From contig NZ_CP007030.1 of the NCBI RefSeq assembly GCF_000227665.2, positions 682,001 to 746,000 of the forward strand: a stretch of DNA of 64,000 nt. The letters are read 5' to 3'. The translations under genes and the position numbers were made by a program. The notes beneath the pieces were generated by a model. It ran no database searches. It saw only the letters and a list, made by a program, of their open reading frames with translations, and was not told where the DNA came from. Each line of letters begins with the position of its first letter. Position 1 is the stretch's first letter. Below are positions 51,368 to 59,948 of the stretch, piece after piece. The stretch is from Thiomicrospira aerophila AL3. GTDB lineage: Bacteria; Pseudomonadota; Gammaproteobacteria; Thiomicrospirales; Thiomicrospiraceae.

Positions 51368-54300
51368 TTAATGAGGTTGTAAATGACTGAGGGTAAATGC
51401 CAGCTGTTTTACTCGGTCATTAACATCCTCCATCTTATCAAAAATCTTTAATTCTGCCAGACCTTTCAATTGATAGCGCTGTGGGTGGGTTTGAATAAGC
51501 TGAATAAGTCGGTCGGCGGCAATGGTCGGTTGCGCATTAAATTGGATGCGTATCATTTGTGCACTGGCGTCAATTTTAATGATGCCCATCGGTTGCGCGA
51601 GTAATTTAATTTTGGTGGCACTAAATAGGTTTTTAACTTTATCGGGCAATAGGCCAAAACGGTCTATCATCTCGACTTCAAGCTCGTGTAACTCGGCATC
51701 GGTTTCAGCGCTGGCAATGCGTTTATAGAAGACCAACCGTGTATGAATATCAGCTAGGTAATCCTCAGGAATCAATGCCGCACTACCCAATTCGACTTCG
51801 CAATGAGCATCGAGCTCTAGGCTTAACGCCGGTTGCTTGCCTGATTTGAGCGCTTTAACAGTTCGCTCTAACAATTCATTATACAAGCCAAACCCCACTT
51901 CTTGAATCTGCCCTGATTGACCTTCACCAAGTAGTTCACCCGCACCACGAATTTCTAAATCGTGACTGGCGAGCATAAAGCCGGCGCCAAGAGTGTCATG
52001 CTTGGCAATGGCATCCAGGCGTTTGCGCGCATCATCGGTCAGACTGTTAGGTTCGCCGGTAAGCATATAGGCATAGGCTTTATGATGTGACCGGCCCACC
52101 CGACCACGTAACTGGTGCAGTTGCGCCAAACCAAATTTATCTGCACGATAAATCAAGATCGTATTGGCGTTGGGGACATCAATCCCGGTTTCAATAATGG
52201 TCGTACACACCAGGATTTGGCTGCGGCGATGATAAAAATCCTGCATAACTTGTTCGAGTTGGCGCTCATTCATTTGGCCATGAGCGACCGCGACTTTGGC
52301 TTCAGGAATCAGTGTCGCGAGATCGTCGGCCATCCGGTCAATCTTATCGACCTCATTAAATAAAAAGTAGATTTGGCCGCCGCGGCGTAGTTCACGCAAA
52401 CAGGCTTCACGGACTGTTTGGGGTTGCCAGGCCTGGACAAAGGTTTGCACAGACAAACGTTTAGCCGGTGGGGTGGCAATAATCGATAGGTCGCGTAACG
52501 CATTCATTGCCATACTGAGGGTGCGTGGAATAGGGGTGGCGGTCATGGTTAGGATATCTACCTGGGTGCGCCATTTTTTTAGTTGTTCTTTTTGCCGCAC
52601 ACCAAAGCGGTGTTCTTCATCAATAATTAATAGGCCAAGCCGGTTAAATTTGACATCCTTTTGAATCAGTTTATGGGTGCCTATAATGATGTCGATGCCA
52701 CCCTCGGCTAGCTTTTCTAGGGTGAGTGTTTGTTCTTTGGCGGTCTGAAAACGGGATAACACGGCAATATTAACCGGCCATTCGGCAAAGCGATCACGAA
52801 AGCTTTCAAAGTGTTGTTGAGCCAGCAGGGTGGTCGGCACCAAAATCGCGACTTGTTTGCCGGCGTAAGCGGCCACAAAGGCGGCACGCATGGCCACTTC
52901 GGTTTTACCAAAGCCGACATCACCGCAAACTAAACGATCCATGGGTTTCGGGGCCTGCATATCAGCTAAAACTTGGGCAATGGTTTCGAGTTGATCGTCA
53001 GTTTCTTCAAATGGAAAGGCGGCACAGAATTGTTGATAAGCTTGTTCACTGAGCTCAAATGCCATGCCTTGTTGCGCGGCGCGTTTGGCATAAATTTCTA
53101 ATAGTTCGGCAGCCACATCACGGGCTTTTTCAGCTGCTTTACGTTTTGCTTTATCCCATTTGTCGGTACCTAGTTTATGTAAAGGTGCATGCTCGGCAGA
53201 CGTACCGGTATAGCGACTGACTAGGTGGAGCGAGGTAACCGGTACGTAAAGCTTGTCTTGGTTAGCATATTCGAGCACCATAAACTCACGATTTTCGCCT
53301 TGAATCTCAAGGGTTTGTAAGCCTTGATAACGCCCTACACCATGATCATAGTGCACAATCGGGCTGTTGATTTCGAGTTCAATTAAATTGGCGATGGCCT
53401 GATCAAAATCCTGATGGCCTTTTTTGCGCCGACGTTTTTGTTCAACGCGCTGACCTAATAATGCGGATTCCGCAATCAAACAAACAGGCCTGCTATGACT
53501 GCTGTTAATAACGGGCGCAACCGCCAGATTTAAACCATGAGAAGGCTGCAAATCGACCAGGCTTAGATGACCTGGTAGTGCCTGATCAATAATTTCAACG
53601 TCGAGCGCATGTTGGCGTAATAGATTAAATAGGGCTTCACGACGCCCTAAGGATTCGGCACAAATAATTACCGGTTTGGCGAGGGTACTTAACCAGTCCT
53701 GCAGCGGCGCAAGCGGTTGTTTAACTTGATGATTAATTTGTAAATTAGGCAGCGGTAAGTTATCAAACTGCACATTTAATTGTGTCACCGGACGTGATTG
53801 TTCATTGGTATGTAGACGAATGCGGTGATAGTGCTTAAGCGCCGCAAAGCAGGCTTGGTTTTCCATTAGCAAACTCTGCGGCGGTAACAGCGGACGTTGG
53901 TTGTCGTGGCGACCGATTTCATAGCGCTCAAGATAGTCGTGCCAGTTGTGTTCTAAAGCGGCTTCTAGCTCCGCATGTTCAATAAACAGGCTGTTGTTGG
54001 GTAAATAATCGAACAGGGTAGCCGTTTGTTCAAAAAACATCGGTAAATAATATTCAAGCCCGCCGGGATTTTGATGGTCACTGACGGTTTTATAGAGTTG
54101 TGACGTACGCACATCGCCGCCAAAAATCTCGCGTGCTTGTAAACGGAATTGGCGAATACCCTCTTCAGAGAAGTCGTATTCCTTAGCGGGGAGCAGATTA
54201 ATCTGCTCAATCTGGCTTTGGCTAATTTGGGTGTCTGGGTCAAATAAACGAATCGTTTCAAGTTCGTTATCAAATAAATCTAGGCGAATCGGGGCTTGGC

Positions 54301-54850
54301 TGCCAATAGGGAAAAGATCAATGAGCGCGCCGCGAACTGCGAGTTCGCCAGGCTCCATTACTTGGTTGACCCGTTGGTAGCCAGCTTGCTCAAGGTGACT
54401 TAAAAACGCGCCAATATCAAGTGTGTCACCCACAGCAAGTTGTAGACTTTGGCGTTGCACATAGTCTGTTGGCGCTAGCCGTTGAACCAAGCTATTAATC
54501 GGAATAACTAGGCAGCCTTGCTGGAGTTGCGGGAGCTGGTAAAGACTACTTAACCGGTTTGCAATTATATCTTGATGGGGCGAGAAACGATCATAGGGCA
54601 GGGTTTCCCACTCGGGTAAATGAATAATGGCCTGATCGGGTGAACAAAAAATAGTCAGCTGTTCCGTGAGGGTTTGAGCTTGCGCACTATCTTGGCACAG
54701 GCAGACAATTAATCCATGATGTTGTGCCAACAATTGACTGATGCACCAGGCCTGCTCGGTTAGATTTAAATAGCCCCAGTCAGAGCGGTGGCCGGTGAGT
54801 TTAGGTAGGCTAAATGGAAACAATGAGTGTTTAGACACGTTGGCTGACAT
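51368..54850 (-). CDS. mfd: Transcription-repair coupling factor
   Basis: An 1160-residue DNA translocase that removes stalled RNA polymerase and recruits UvrA. Domains in order: UvrB homology (about 1-350), RNA polymerase interaction domain (L-V-H-Y-D-H-G-V-G-R-Y-type segment near 490), RecG-like helicase with Walker A C-G-D-V-G-F-G-K-T near 640 and D-E-E-H-R-F near 740, then the TRCF C-terminal domain (after about 1000). Length agrees with E. coli Mfd (1148). Overall it is intact. Confidence 0.97.
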   Translation of the reverse strand: MSANVSKHSLFPFSLPKLTGHRSDWGYLNLTEQAWCISQLLAQHHGLIVCLCQDSAQAQTLTEQLTIFCSPDQAIIHLPEWETLPYDRFSPHQDIIANRLSSLYQLPQLQQGCLVIPINSLVQRLAPTDYVQRQSLQLAVGDTLDIGAFLSHLEQAGYQRVNQVMEPGELAVRGALIDLFPIGSQAPIRLDLFDNELETIRLFDPDTQISQSQIEQINLLPAKEYDFSEEGIRQFRLQAREIFGGDVRTSQLYKTVSDHQNPGGLEYYLPMFFEQTATLFDYLPNNSLFIEHAELEAALEHNWHDYLERYEIGRHDNQRPLLPPQSLLMENQACFAALKHYHRIRLHTNEQSRPVTQLNVQFDNLPLPNLQINHQVKQPLAPLQDWLSTLAKPVIICAESLGRREALFNLLRQHALDVEIIDQALPGHLSLVDLQPSHGLNLAVAPVINSSHSRPVCLIAESALLGQRVEQKRRRKKGHQDFDQAIANLIELEINSPIVHYDHGVGRYQGLQTLEIQGENREFMVLEYANQDKLYVPVTSLHLVSRYTGTSAEHAPLHKLGTDKWDKAKRKAAEKARDVAAELLEIYAKRAAQQGMAFELSEQAYQQFCAAFPFEETDDQLETIAQVLADMQAPKPMDRLVCGDVGFGKTEVAMRAAFVAAYAGKQVAILVPTTLLAQQHFESFRDRFAEWPVNIAVLSRFQTAKEQTLTLEKLAEGGIDIIIGTHKLIQKDVKFNRLGLLIIDEEHRFGVRQKEQLKKWRTQVDILTMTATPIPRTLSMAMNALRDLSIIATPPAKRLSVQTFVQAWQPQTVREACLRELRRGGQIYFLFNEVDKIDRMADDLATLIPEAKVAVAHGQMNERQLEQVMQDFYHRRSQILVCTTIIETGIDVPNANTILIYRADKFGLAQLHQLRGRVGRSHHKAYAYMLTGEPNSLTDDARKRLDAIAKHDTLGAGFMLASHDLEIRGAGELLGEGQSGQIQEVGFGLYNELLERTVKALKSGKQPALSLELDAHCEVELGSAALIPEDYLADIHTRLVFYKRIASAETDAELHELEVEMIDRFGLLPDKVKNLFSATKIKLLAQPMGIIKIDASAQMIRIQFNAQPTIAADRLIQLIQTHPQRYQLKGLAELKIFDKMEDVNDRVKQLAFTLSHLQPH

Positions 54851-54970
54851 AACGATTAAAATTGATCAAGTTAAATGGGAACTTATTCTAACCTGAATCA
54901 AGGTTTTCTTTGTAGGCTTTTGCCGCGCTTTTAATCGGCCTGAATGGGTGCGTTTTGTTGAATGACTGCG

Positions 54971-54976
54971 TATAAT
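54971..54976 (+). promoter_or_regulatory. Perfect -10 hexamer close to the TRIC gene start
   Basis: TATAAT ends 9 bases before the ATG at 54986. No matching -35 is seen 17 bases upstream. If used, transcription would start at about 54983 and the mRNA would be almost leaderless. Confidence 0.4.
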
Positions 54977-54985
54977 TGGCGCACT

Positions 54986-55615
54986 ATGACCTTTATTGAC
55001 GGCATTTTTTATCTTGATTTACTGGGCACGCTGGTGTTTGCCATCACCGGCTTGTTGGCGGCTGTCCGCAAACAATTAGACTTATTTGGCGCGCTGGTAT
55101 TGGCAACGGTTACCGCTGTGGGTGGGGGTACGATTCGTGATTTGATTTTAGATACCCCGGTGTTTTGGACTCAGCAGGTGGTCTATTTGTATGTCATTTT
55201 ATTTGCCAGTGTGTTCACCTACATCTATATTCGCTTTTTTACCTTCCCTAACAAATTGTTATTGTGGTTAGATGCGTTAGGATTAGCGGTTTTTACCGTA
55301 ATTGGTGCGCAAAAAGCCCTCGATTTTGGTTTAGCGATGCCGGTAGTCGTTTTAATGGGGGTTATGACTGGGGTGTTGGGCGGTATTATCCGTGATGTGT
55401 TAGCCGGTGAAGTGCCGCTGATCTTCCGTAAAGAAATTTATGCCACCGCTTCAGTACTGGGTGCGATTGTCTATGTTATTGCGCTAGAGTGGTTTGCGGT
55501 GATGGAATGGGCCGCAATATTAACCATCGTACTAGTCTTTACGTTAAGAGTTTGGGCGATTCACGCCAAAGCGAGTTTGCCGACCTTTGGGAATCCCAAT
55601 CAGTCAGGTCAATAA
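54986..55615 (+). CDS. TRIC-type cation channel / YicG-YadS family membrane protein
   Basis: A 209-residue protein with seven predicted membrane helices and two repeats of the family signature: T-A-V-G-G-G-T-I-R-D near residue 47 and G-V-L-G-G-I-I-R-D-V near 132. Bacterial TRIC homologues form trimeric channels for K+ or other monovalent cations. The ATG at 54986 is preferred over 54962 because it matches family N-termini; the -10 sequence lies between them. Little or no ribosome site precedes it. The lolC gene follows 13 bases after the stop. Confidence 0.87.
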   Translation: MTFIDGIFYLDLLGTLVFAITGLLAAVRKQLDLFGALVLATVTAVGGGTIRDLILDTPVFWTQQVVYLYVILFASVFTYIYIRFFTFPNKLLLWLDALGLAVFTVIGAQKALDFGLAMPVVVLMGVMTGVLGGIIRDVLAGEVPLIFRKEIYATASVLGAIVYVIALEWFAVMEWAAILTIVLVFTLRVWAIHAKASLPTFGNPNQSGQ

Positions 55616-55628
55616 GGAACCTTTCGTT

Positions 55629-56882
55629 ATGTTTAAATTGCCAGTCGAATTATTATTGGGCACCCGATACATTCGTGCCAAGCGGCGTAATGGTTTTATT
55701 TCATTTATTTCTATGTCATCGATGATTGGCATTGCCTTGGGGGTGATGGCCTTGATTACGGTGATGTCGATTATGAATGGTTTTCAGCATGAGCTTCGTG
55801 AGCGGATTTTAGGCATGACGGCTCACATGACGGTGAGTGATCGTCCGAGTTATTTAGGCGATTGGCAGGCGACTCGAGAGTTGGCTTTGGCGCACCCACA
55901 GGTGATGGGCGCGGCGCCGAATATCCAAGAGCAGGCAATGTTGAGTCACCGCGATCGCGTACAGGGTGTGATGGTTCGCGGGGTGTTACCTGAAATGGAA
56001 ACCTATGTTGCCAATATCGAACAAATCTTAACCTTAGGCAGCTGGGATCGGCTTATAGCGGGTGAGTTTGGGGTTATTATTGGCCGCGACCTTGCTATTA
56101 ATTTGGGTGTGGCGGTCGGTGATCAGATTACCCTGTTGGCGCCACAGGGGGCGGTGACGCCCGTTGGGGTGGTGCCGCGGGTTAAGCGCGTGACAGTCAC
56201 TGGCGTGTTTAATGCCGGCATGTATGAATATGACTCGGGTGTCGTGTATATGCACTTAGATGATGCGTCGGTGTTGTTTCGTTATCGGGATGGCGCGGTA
56301 TCCGGTTTGCAGTTGAAAGTAGCGGATATGTTTCGAGTATTTCAAGTGAGACGTGATTTTGCGAGTATGAGTGGCGAGAACTTCTTTATTCGCGATTGGA
56401 CGCAACAACATGCCAACTTTTTTAAAGCCATTCAACTTGAAAAACGCATGATGTTTATCGTTTTGGCGCTGATCATTATGGTGGCGGCCTTTAATATTGT
56501 GTCAACCATGGTGATGGTAGTGACCGATAAGCAAAAAGATATTGCGGTATTGCGCACCTTGGGCGCGACGCCAGCCAGTATTCAAGCCATTTTTATTATT
56601 CAAGGTTTGATCATTGGTATTATTGGAGCTACTCTGGGGCTTATTTTAGGGGTGCTTTTGTCGTTAAATATAGATGTCATTGTGCCGTTTATTGAAAATC
56701 TTTTTGGTTTCGAATTTTTTCCAGCCGATGTCTATTACATCAGCCAAGTACCCTCCAAACTCCTTTGGAGCGATGTCTGGTCGGTTTCCCTATTAGCATT
56801 TGGCTTGACCCTAATTGCCACGCTTTATCCAGCCTGGCGTGCATCACGCATCCAACCTGCGGAGGCGCTTCGTTATGAGTAA
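55629..56882 (+). CDS. lolC: Lipoprotein-releasing ABC transporter permease LolC/LolE
   Basis: A 417-residue inner-membrane protein with four helices: one near residues 25-50, a large periplasmic domain, and three between 270 and 410 (FtsX-like domain with V-A-A-F-N-I-V-S-T-M-V-M). The N-terminus L-G-T-R-Y-I-R-A-K-R-R-N-G-F-I-S-F-I-S is the LolC/E signature. Only one permease is present, followed by lolD, so it may act as a homodimer (LolF-like) unless a second is elsewhere. AAGGAA precedes the ATG. It overlaps lolD by 8 bases. Confidence 0.93.
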   Translation: MFKLPVELLLGTRYIRAKRRNGFISFISMSSMIGIALGVMALITVMSIMNGFQHELRERILGMTAHMTVSDRPSYLGDWQATRELALAHPQVMGAAPNIQEQAMLSHRDRVQGVMVRGVLPEMETYVANIEQILTLGSWDRLIAGEFGVIIGRDLAINLGVAVGDQITLLAPQGAVTPVGVVPRVKRVTVTGVFNAGMYEYDSGVVYMHLDDASVLFRYRDGAVSGLQLKVADMFRVFQVRRDFASMSGENFFIRDWTQQHANFFKAIQLEKRMMFIVLALIIMVAAFNIVSTMVMVVTDKQKDIAVLRTLGATPASIQAIFIIQGLIIGIIGATLGLILGVLLSLNIDVIVPFIENLFGFEFFPADVYYISQVPSKLLWSDVWSVSLLAFGLTLIATLYPAWRASRIQPAEALRYE

Positions 56883-57579
56883 TCCTTTACAGCCGGTATT
56901 ACAAGCGCAAGGTGTGGGTAAGATATTTCAAGAAGGTGTTTTACAAACGCCCGTTTTGCATGACATTAATTTTTCGCTGAATCCAGGTGAGCGCCTAGCC
57001 ATTGTCGGTGCATCAGGATCGGGTAAAAGTACGCTGTTACATTTGTTAGCAGGCCTGGCACTGCCGAGTGTGGGTGAAGTGTTTTTGCAGGGGCAAGCTT
57101 TTTCAAGTTTATCGGAAGCGCAGCGCAGTAAACTGCGTAATCAGCATCTTGGTTTTGTCTATCAATTTCATTACTTATTGGCTGAGCTGACGGCATTAGA
57201 AAATGTCATGCTGCCGCTGCGTATCGCACGGGTACCGGCGAAGTTGGCACAGCAAAAAGCCCAGGACTTATTGGCCGCAGTCGGCTTGGCTGGTCGTGTG
57301 GCGCACAAACCGAGTGAGTTGTCGGGCGGTGAGCGCCAACGCGTTGCAATTGCACGGGCATTGATCACTGAGCCAGCTTGCATTCTCGCCGATGAGCCAA
57401 CGGGCAATTTAGACTCTAAAGCAGCAGAGCAAGTATTAAGTTTAATGTTGAATTTAAATGAGCAGTTTAATACCGCCTTATTGGTGGTGACTCATGATTT
57501 GCAATTGGCTGAGAGCCTAGGTAGCAAAATTGAATTGGTCGATGGACAAATCCAGCGAGGCATTGATGCTCACGCTTGA
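56875..57579 (+). CDS. lolD: Lipoprotein-releasing system ATPase LolD
   Basis: A 234-residue ABC ATPase. Walker A G-A-S-G-S-G-K-S-T near residue 44, signature L-S-G-G-E-R-Q-R, Walker B I-L-A-D-E-P-T-G-N-L-D near residue 170. It powers extraction of lipoproteins from the inner membrane for transfer to LolA. The frame opens earlier inside lolC, but the ATG at 56875 follows GGAGG and overlaps the lolC stop. The next gene, yheS, overlaps by 14 bases. Confidence 0.95.
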   Translation: MSNPLQPVLQAQGVGKIFQEGVLQTPVLHDINFSLNPGERLAIVGASGSGKSTLLHLLAGLALPSVGEVFLQGQAFSSLSEAQRSKLRNQHLGFVYQFHYLLAELTALENVMLPLRIARVPAKLAQQKAQDLLAAVGLAGRVAHKPSELSGGERQRVAIARALITEPACILADEPTGNLDSKAAEQVLSLMLNLNEQFNTALLVVTHDLQLAESLGSKIELVDGQIQRGIDAHA

Positions 57580-59560
57580 AAAGGTTCAGCTATTCGCCGG
57601 TACCAAATGTCTATTAGATAACGCCTCAATGACCTTGCACCCTGGCCAAAAAATGGGTGTTGTTGGGCGTAATGGTGTGGGTAAATCGAGCTTATTTAAA
57701 ACCCTATTAGGTAACAGTCATTTTGATGCAGGACAGATGCGTTTACCGAGCGAATGGCGCTTGGGGTATGTTGACCAACAGGACGACCTACCTGAGGTAG
57801 CCGCGTTAGATTTTGTGATGACCGGTGATACCGAGTATGCGCGTTTAAGCACAGAGCAGCAGGCCTGCGAAGCACAACTCAATCAACCCAATCTTAGCGA
57901 TAGGCTGCGCCATGACGCCCAGCAGCGGTTAGTTAGCCTGCATGATGATTTAGATCGGATTCAGGCCTATCTAGTGCCGGCTAAAGCGAAACAACTCTTA
58001 ATGGGCTTAGGGTTTGATGAAGCTGACTTTGTTAAACCAGCACCGCATTTTTCAGGGGGTTGGCGAGTAAGACTAAAATTAGCGCGGGCCTTGATGCAGC
58101 CGGCGGACTTGTTGCTGTTAGATGAACCGACCAACCACTTGGATGTTGAAGCCGTCGCTTGGTTAGAGCAGTGGCTAGCGAGTTATCCTGGGGCCTTGTT
58201 GGTGATTTCGCATGACCGGCATTTTTTAGACCAGGTGGTTGATCATATCCTGGTGATTGACCAACAAAATCTGACCAGCTATAAGGGTAACTTTGCTGCC
58301 TACGAGCGTCAGCGGGCCGCGGCGATTATGCAACAACAAGCCTTAGCCGATAAGCAAAAGCAAAAAATGCAGCAGTTGAAAAGTTTTATTGCGCGTTTTA
58401 AAGCCAAAGCCAGTAAAGCGAAGCAAGCGCAAAGTCGTGTTAAGGCGCTGGCCAGGATGGATGAAGTCGCACCTTTGCAGGCACTTAATCCGTTTCAATT
58501 CAACTTCGCCAGTCCTGAATACTGCCCAGACCCAATGGTGCAGTTTGAAAAAATTAACTTTGCTTATCCCGAATCACCGTCTCAATTTAGGGATGTAACA
58601 CAAACCCTCCGTGCGGGTGATCGAATTGGTTTGGTTGGGATTAATGGCAGTGGTAAATCCACCTTTATTAAACTCCTAGTCGGTGAACTCATCCCAGAGT
58701 CGGGGCATATCCTGCGAGCGAAAGGGCTTAAAATTGGCTATTTTGCCCAGCATCAAATTGAAACCCTAGAGCCGTCTCATACCCCTATTCAAGCGATGCT
58801 GCGGCGTTTTCCGGATTTAACTGAACAGCAGGCGCGTGATTTTATCGGCGGTTTTGGGTTTGGTCAGGAGATGGCTGGACAAACTATCGAGTGTTTTTCG
58901 GGCGGGGAAAAGGCCAGGTTGTGTTTAGCGTTTATTGTCTATGAACAGCCGCACTTAATTATTTTGGATGAGCCAACTAACCATTTGGATATGGATAGTC
59001 GCGATGCCTTAGAGCACGCATTACAAGATTTTAACGGTGCCTTGATTATGGTGTCGCATGATCAATTACTCTTAGCTGGCCTGGTAGATCAATATTGGTG
59101 GGTACATGAACAACAAGTGACCCTTTTTTATGGTGATTTGGATGCGTATTTACAACAGCGTTTAGCGCTGTTAAAACAGCAGAGACAAGAGCAAAAACAA
59201 CAAAAACAAGATAAGCTCGGTGCACAAAACGATGCTTCACCGGTGATGCAAAAGAATAAAAAAGAACAACGTCAAGAGGCGGCGGCGTTACGTCAACAGC
59301 AGCAAGCACTAACGCGCCCTTTAACCAAAAAGATTCAACAGCTTGAACAGCAAATGAACGATTTATCAAGTCAATTGGCAGAATTAAATCAACGCTTAGC
59401 AGATCCGACTCTTTATGAAGATAGTCAAAGCTCAGCACTTATTGCAGACCTATTACAACAACAGGGTAGCGTGCAGCGTGAGTTAGATGAAGTTGAAATG
59501 CAATGGTTAGCTTGTCAGGAAGAACTGGAAGCCTTGTTAGAGAGTATCGCTGCGAAATGA
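57566..59560 (+). CDS. yheS: ABC-F ribosome-associated ATPase (YheS-like)
   Basis: A 664-residue ABC-F protein with two ATPase domains and no membrane part. First Walker A G-R-N-G-V-G-K-S-S near residue 38, second G-I-N-G-S-G-K-S-T near 365, each with the F-S-G-G signature, and a connecting linker containing F-K-A-K-A-S-K-A-K-Q-A-Q-S-R that extends to the tRNA site. The opening and the long Gln/Lys-rich coiled-coil C-terminus (540-664) follow YheS rather than EttA or Uup. It probably resolves stalled ribosomes on difficult peptides. GAGG precedes the ATG. Confidence 0.93.
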   Translation: MLTLEKVQLFAGTKCLLDNASMTLHPGQKMGVVGRNGVGKSSLFKTLLGNSHFDAGQMRLPSEWRLGYVDQQDDLPEVAALDFVMTGDTEYARLSTEQQACEAQLNQPNLSDRLRHDAQQRLVSLHDDLDRIQAYLVPAKAKQLLMGLGFDEADFVKPAPHFSGGWRVRLKLARALMQPADLLLLDEPTNHLDVEAVAWLEQWLASYPGALLVISHDRHFLDQVVDHILVIDQQNLTSYKGNFAAYERQRAAAIMQQQALADKQKQKMQQLKSFIARFKAKASKAKQAQSRVKALARMDEVAPLQALNPFQFNFASPEYCPDPMVQFEKINFAYPESPSQFRDVTQTLRAGDRIGLVGINGSGKSTFIKLLVGELIPESGHILRAKGLKIGYFAQHQIETLEPSHTPIQAMLRRFPDLTEQQARDFIGGFGFGQEMAGQTIECFSGGEKARLCLAFIVYEQPHLIILDEPTNHLDMDSRDALEHALQDFNGALIMVSHDQLLLAGLVDQYWWVHEQQVTLFYGDLDAYLQQRLALLKQQRQEQKQQKQDKLGAQNDASPVMQKNKKEQRQEAAALRQQQQALTRPLTKKIQQLEQQMNDLSSQLAELNQRLADPTLYEDSQSSALIADLLQQQGSVQRELDEVEMQWLACQEELEALLESIAAK

Positions 59561-59562
59561 CA

Positions 59563-59581
59563 AAAGCGCCTAGGGCGCTTT
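59563..59581 (+). terminator. Hairpin after yheS
   Basis: AAAGCGCC and GGCGCTTT pair over 8 bp with a three-base loop immediately after the stop codon. The following T-run is short, so termination may be weak. Confidence 0.55.
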
Positions 59582-59607
59582 ATGTCAAGATTGCTTTATG
59601 TCAAGAT
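59577..59607. repeat. Short tandem duplication after yheS
   Basis: GCTTTATGTCAAGATT at 59577-59592 is repeated at 59593-59608 with 15 of 16 bases identical. It starts inside the 3' arm of the yheS hairpin and ends just before the convergent DUF2892 stop. Confidence 0.8.
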
Positions 59608-59614
59608 GTAGTGC

Positions 59615-59830
59615 TTAAACTTCACGTTTGGTGAAAGGTGAACCATGCTTTAAACCTAGTTTTCTCAATACAAGTACCATTGGGCAGAAGCCAGTTAAAC
59701 TTGAGAAAATTAAGTTTGCGCCAACAAATGCGGTTAAAAAGAACCAGTAAGGGTGAAACATTAAGCCTAAAAACAAGCTAACTAACACCATGGTGCCTGC
59801 TACCATCAATACGATACGTTCAATGTTCAT
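59615..59830 (-). CDS. DUF2892 small membrane protein
   Basis: A 71-residue protein with two membrane helices (residues 5-24 and 29-50), followed by G-F-C-P-M-V-L-V-L-R-K-L-G. This is the DUF2892 pattern, also seen as the membrane tail of YgaP-type rhodaneses. The conserved G-F-C-P motif supports the family. The function is not established; related proteins are linked to sulfur or cyanide handling. It lies alone, convergent with yheS. Confidence 0.85.
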   Translation of the reverse strand: MNIERIVLMVAGTMVLVSLFLGLMFHPYWFFLTAFVGANLIFSSLTGFCPMVLVLRKLGLKHGSPFTKREV

Positions 59831-59948
59831 TTAATTCTCCTCGATAATGTTATTAAATGCTGACCTGGTTATGTTAACGGATTTAGCGTGTAAAAGCGAT
59901 GACTAATTATTAGAAAAAACTAATATGTTTTTTCAAGATACGCTGGTC

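Larger units (their letters stand above)
387..57867. repeat. Highly iterated palindrome CAGGCCTG, about 38 copies
   Basis: Copies counted by eye start at 387, 1612, 2817, 5935, 6195, 7430, 9395, 12187, 12724, 13561, 15150, 15393, 15714, 16301, 18435, 21246, 22972, 25168, 25360, 26403, 26798, 32121, 32355, 32636, 33017, 33120, 34350, 37416, 46307, 47350, 50617, 50633, 51128, 52428, 53485, 54747, 57050 and 57860. Sixteen extend to GCAGGCCTGC and ten to AGCAGGCCTGCT. About one copy of an 8-mer is expected in 64 kb. Thirty-five lie in genes and three between genes. Confidence 0.9.

Noticed and set aside
387-57867. CAGGCCTG as an attachment or transposon footprint
   Set aside because: Copies lack target duplications and sit in frame in conserved genes, so they are not insertions.
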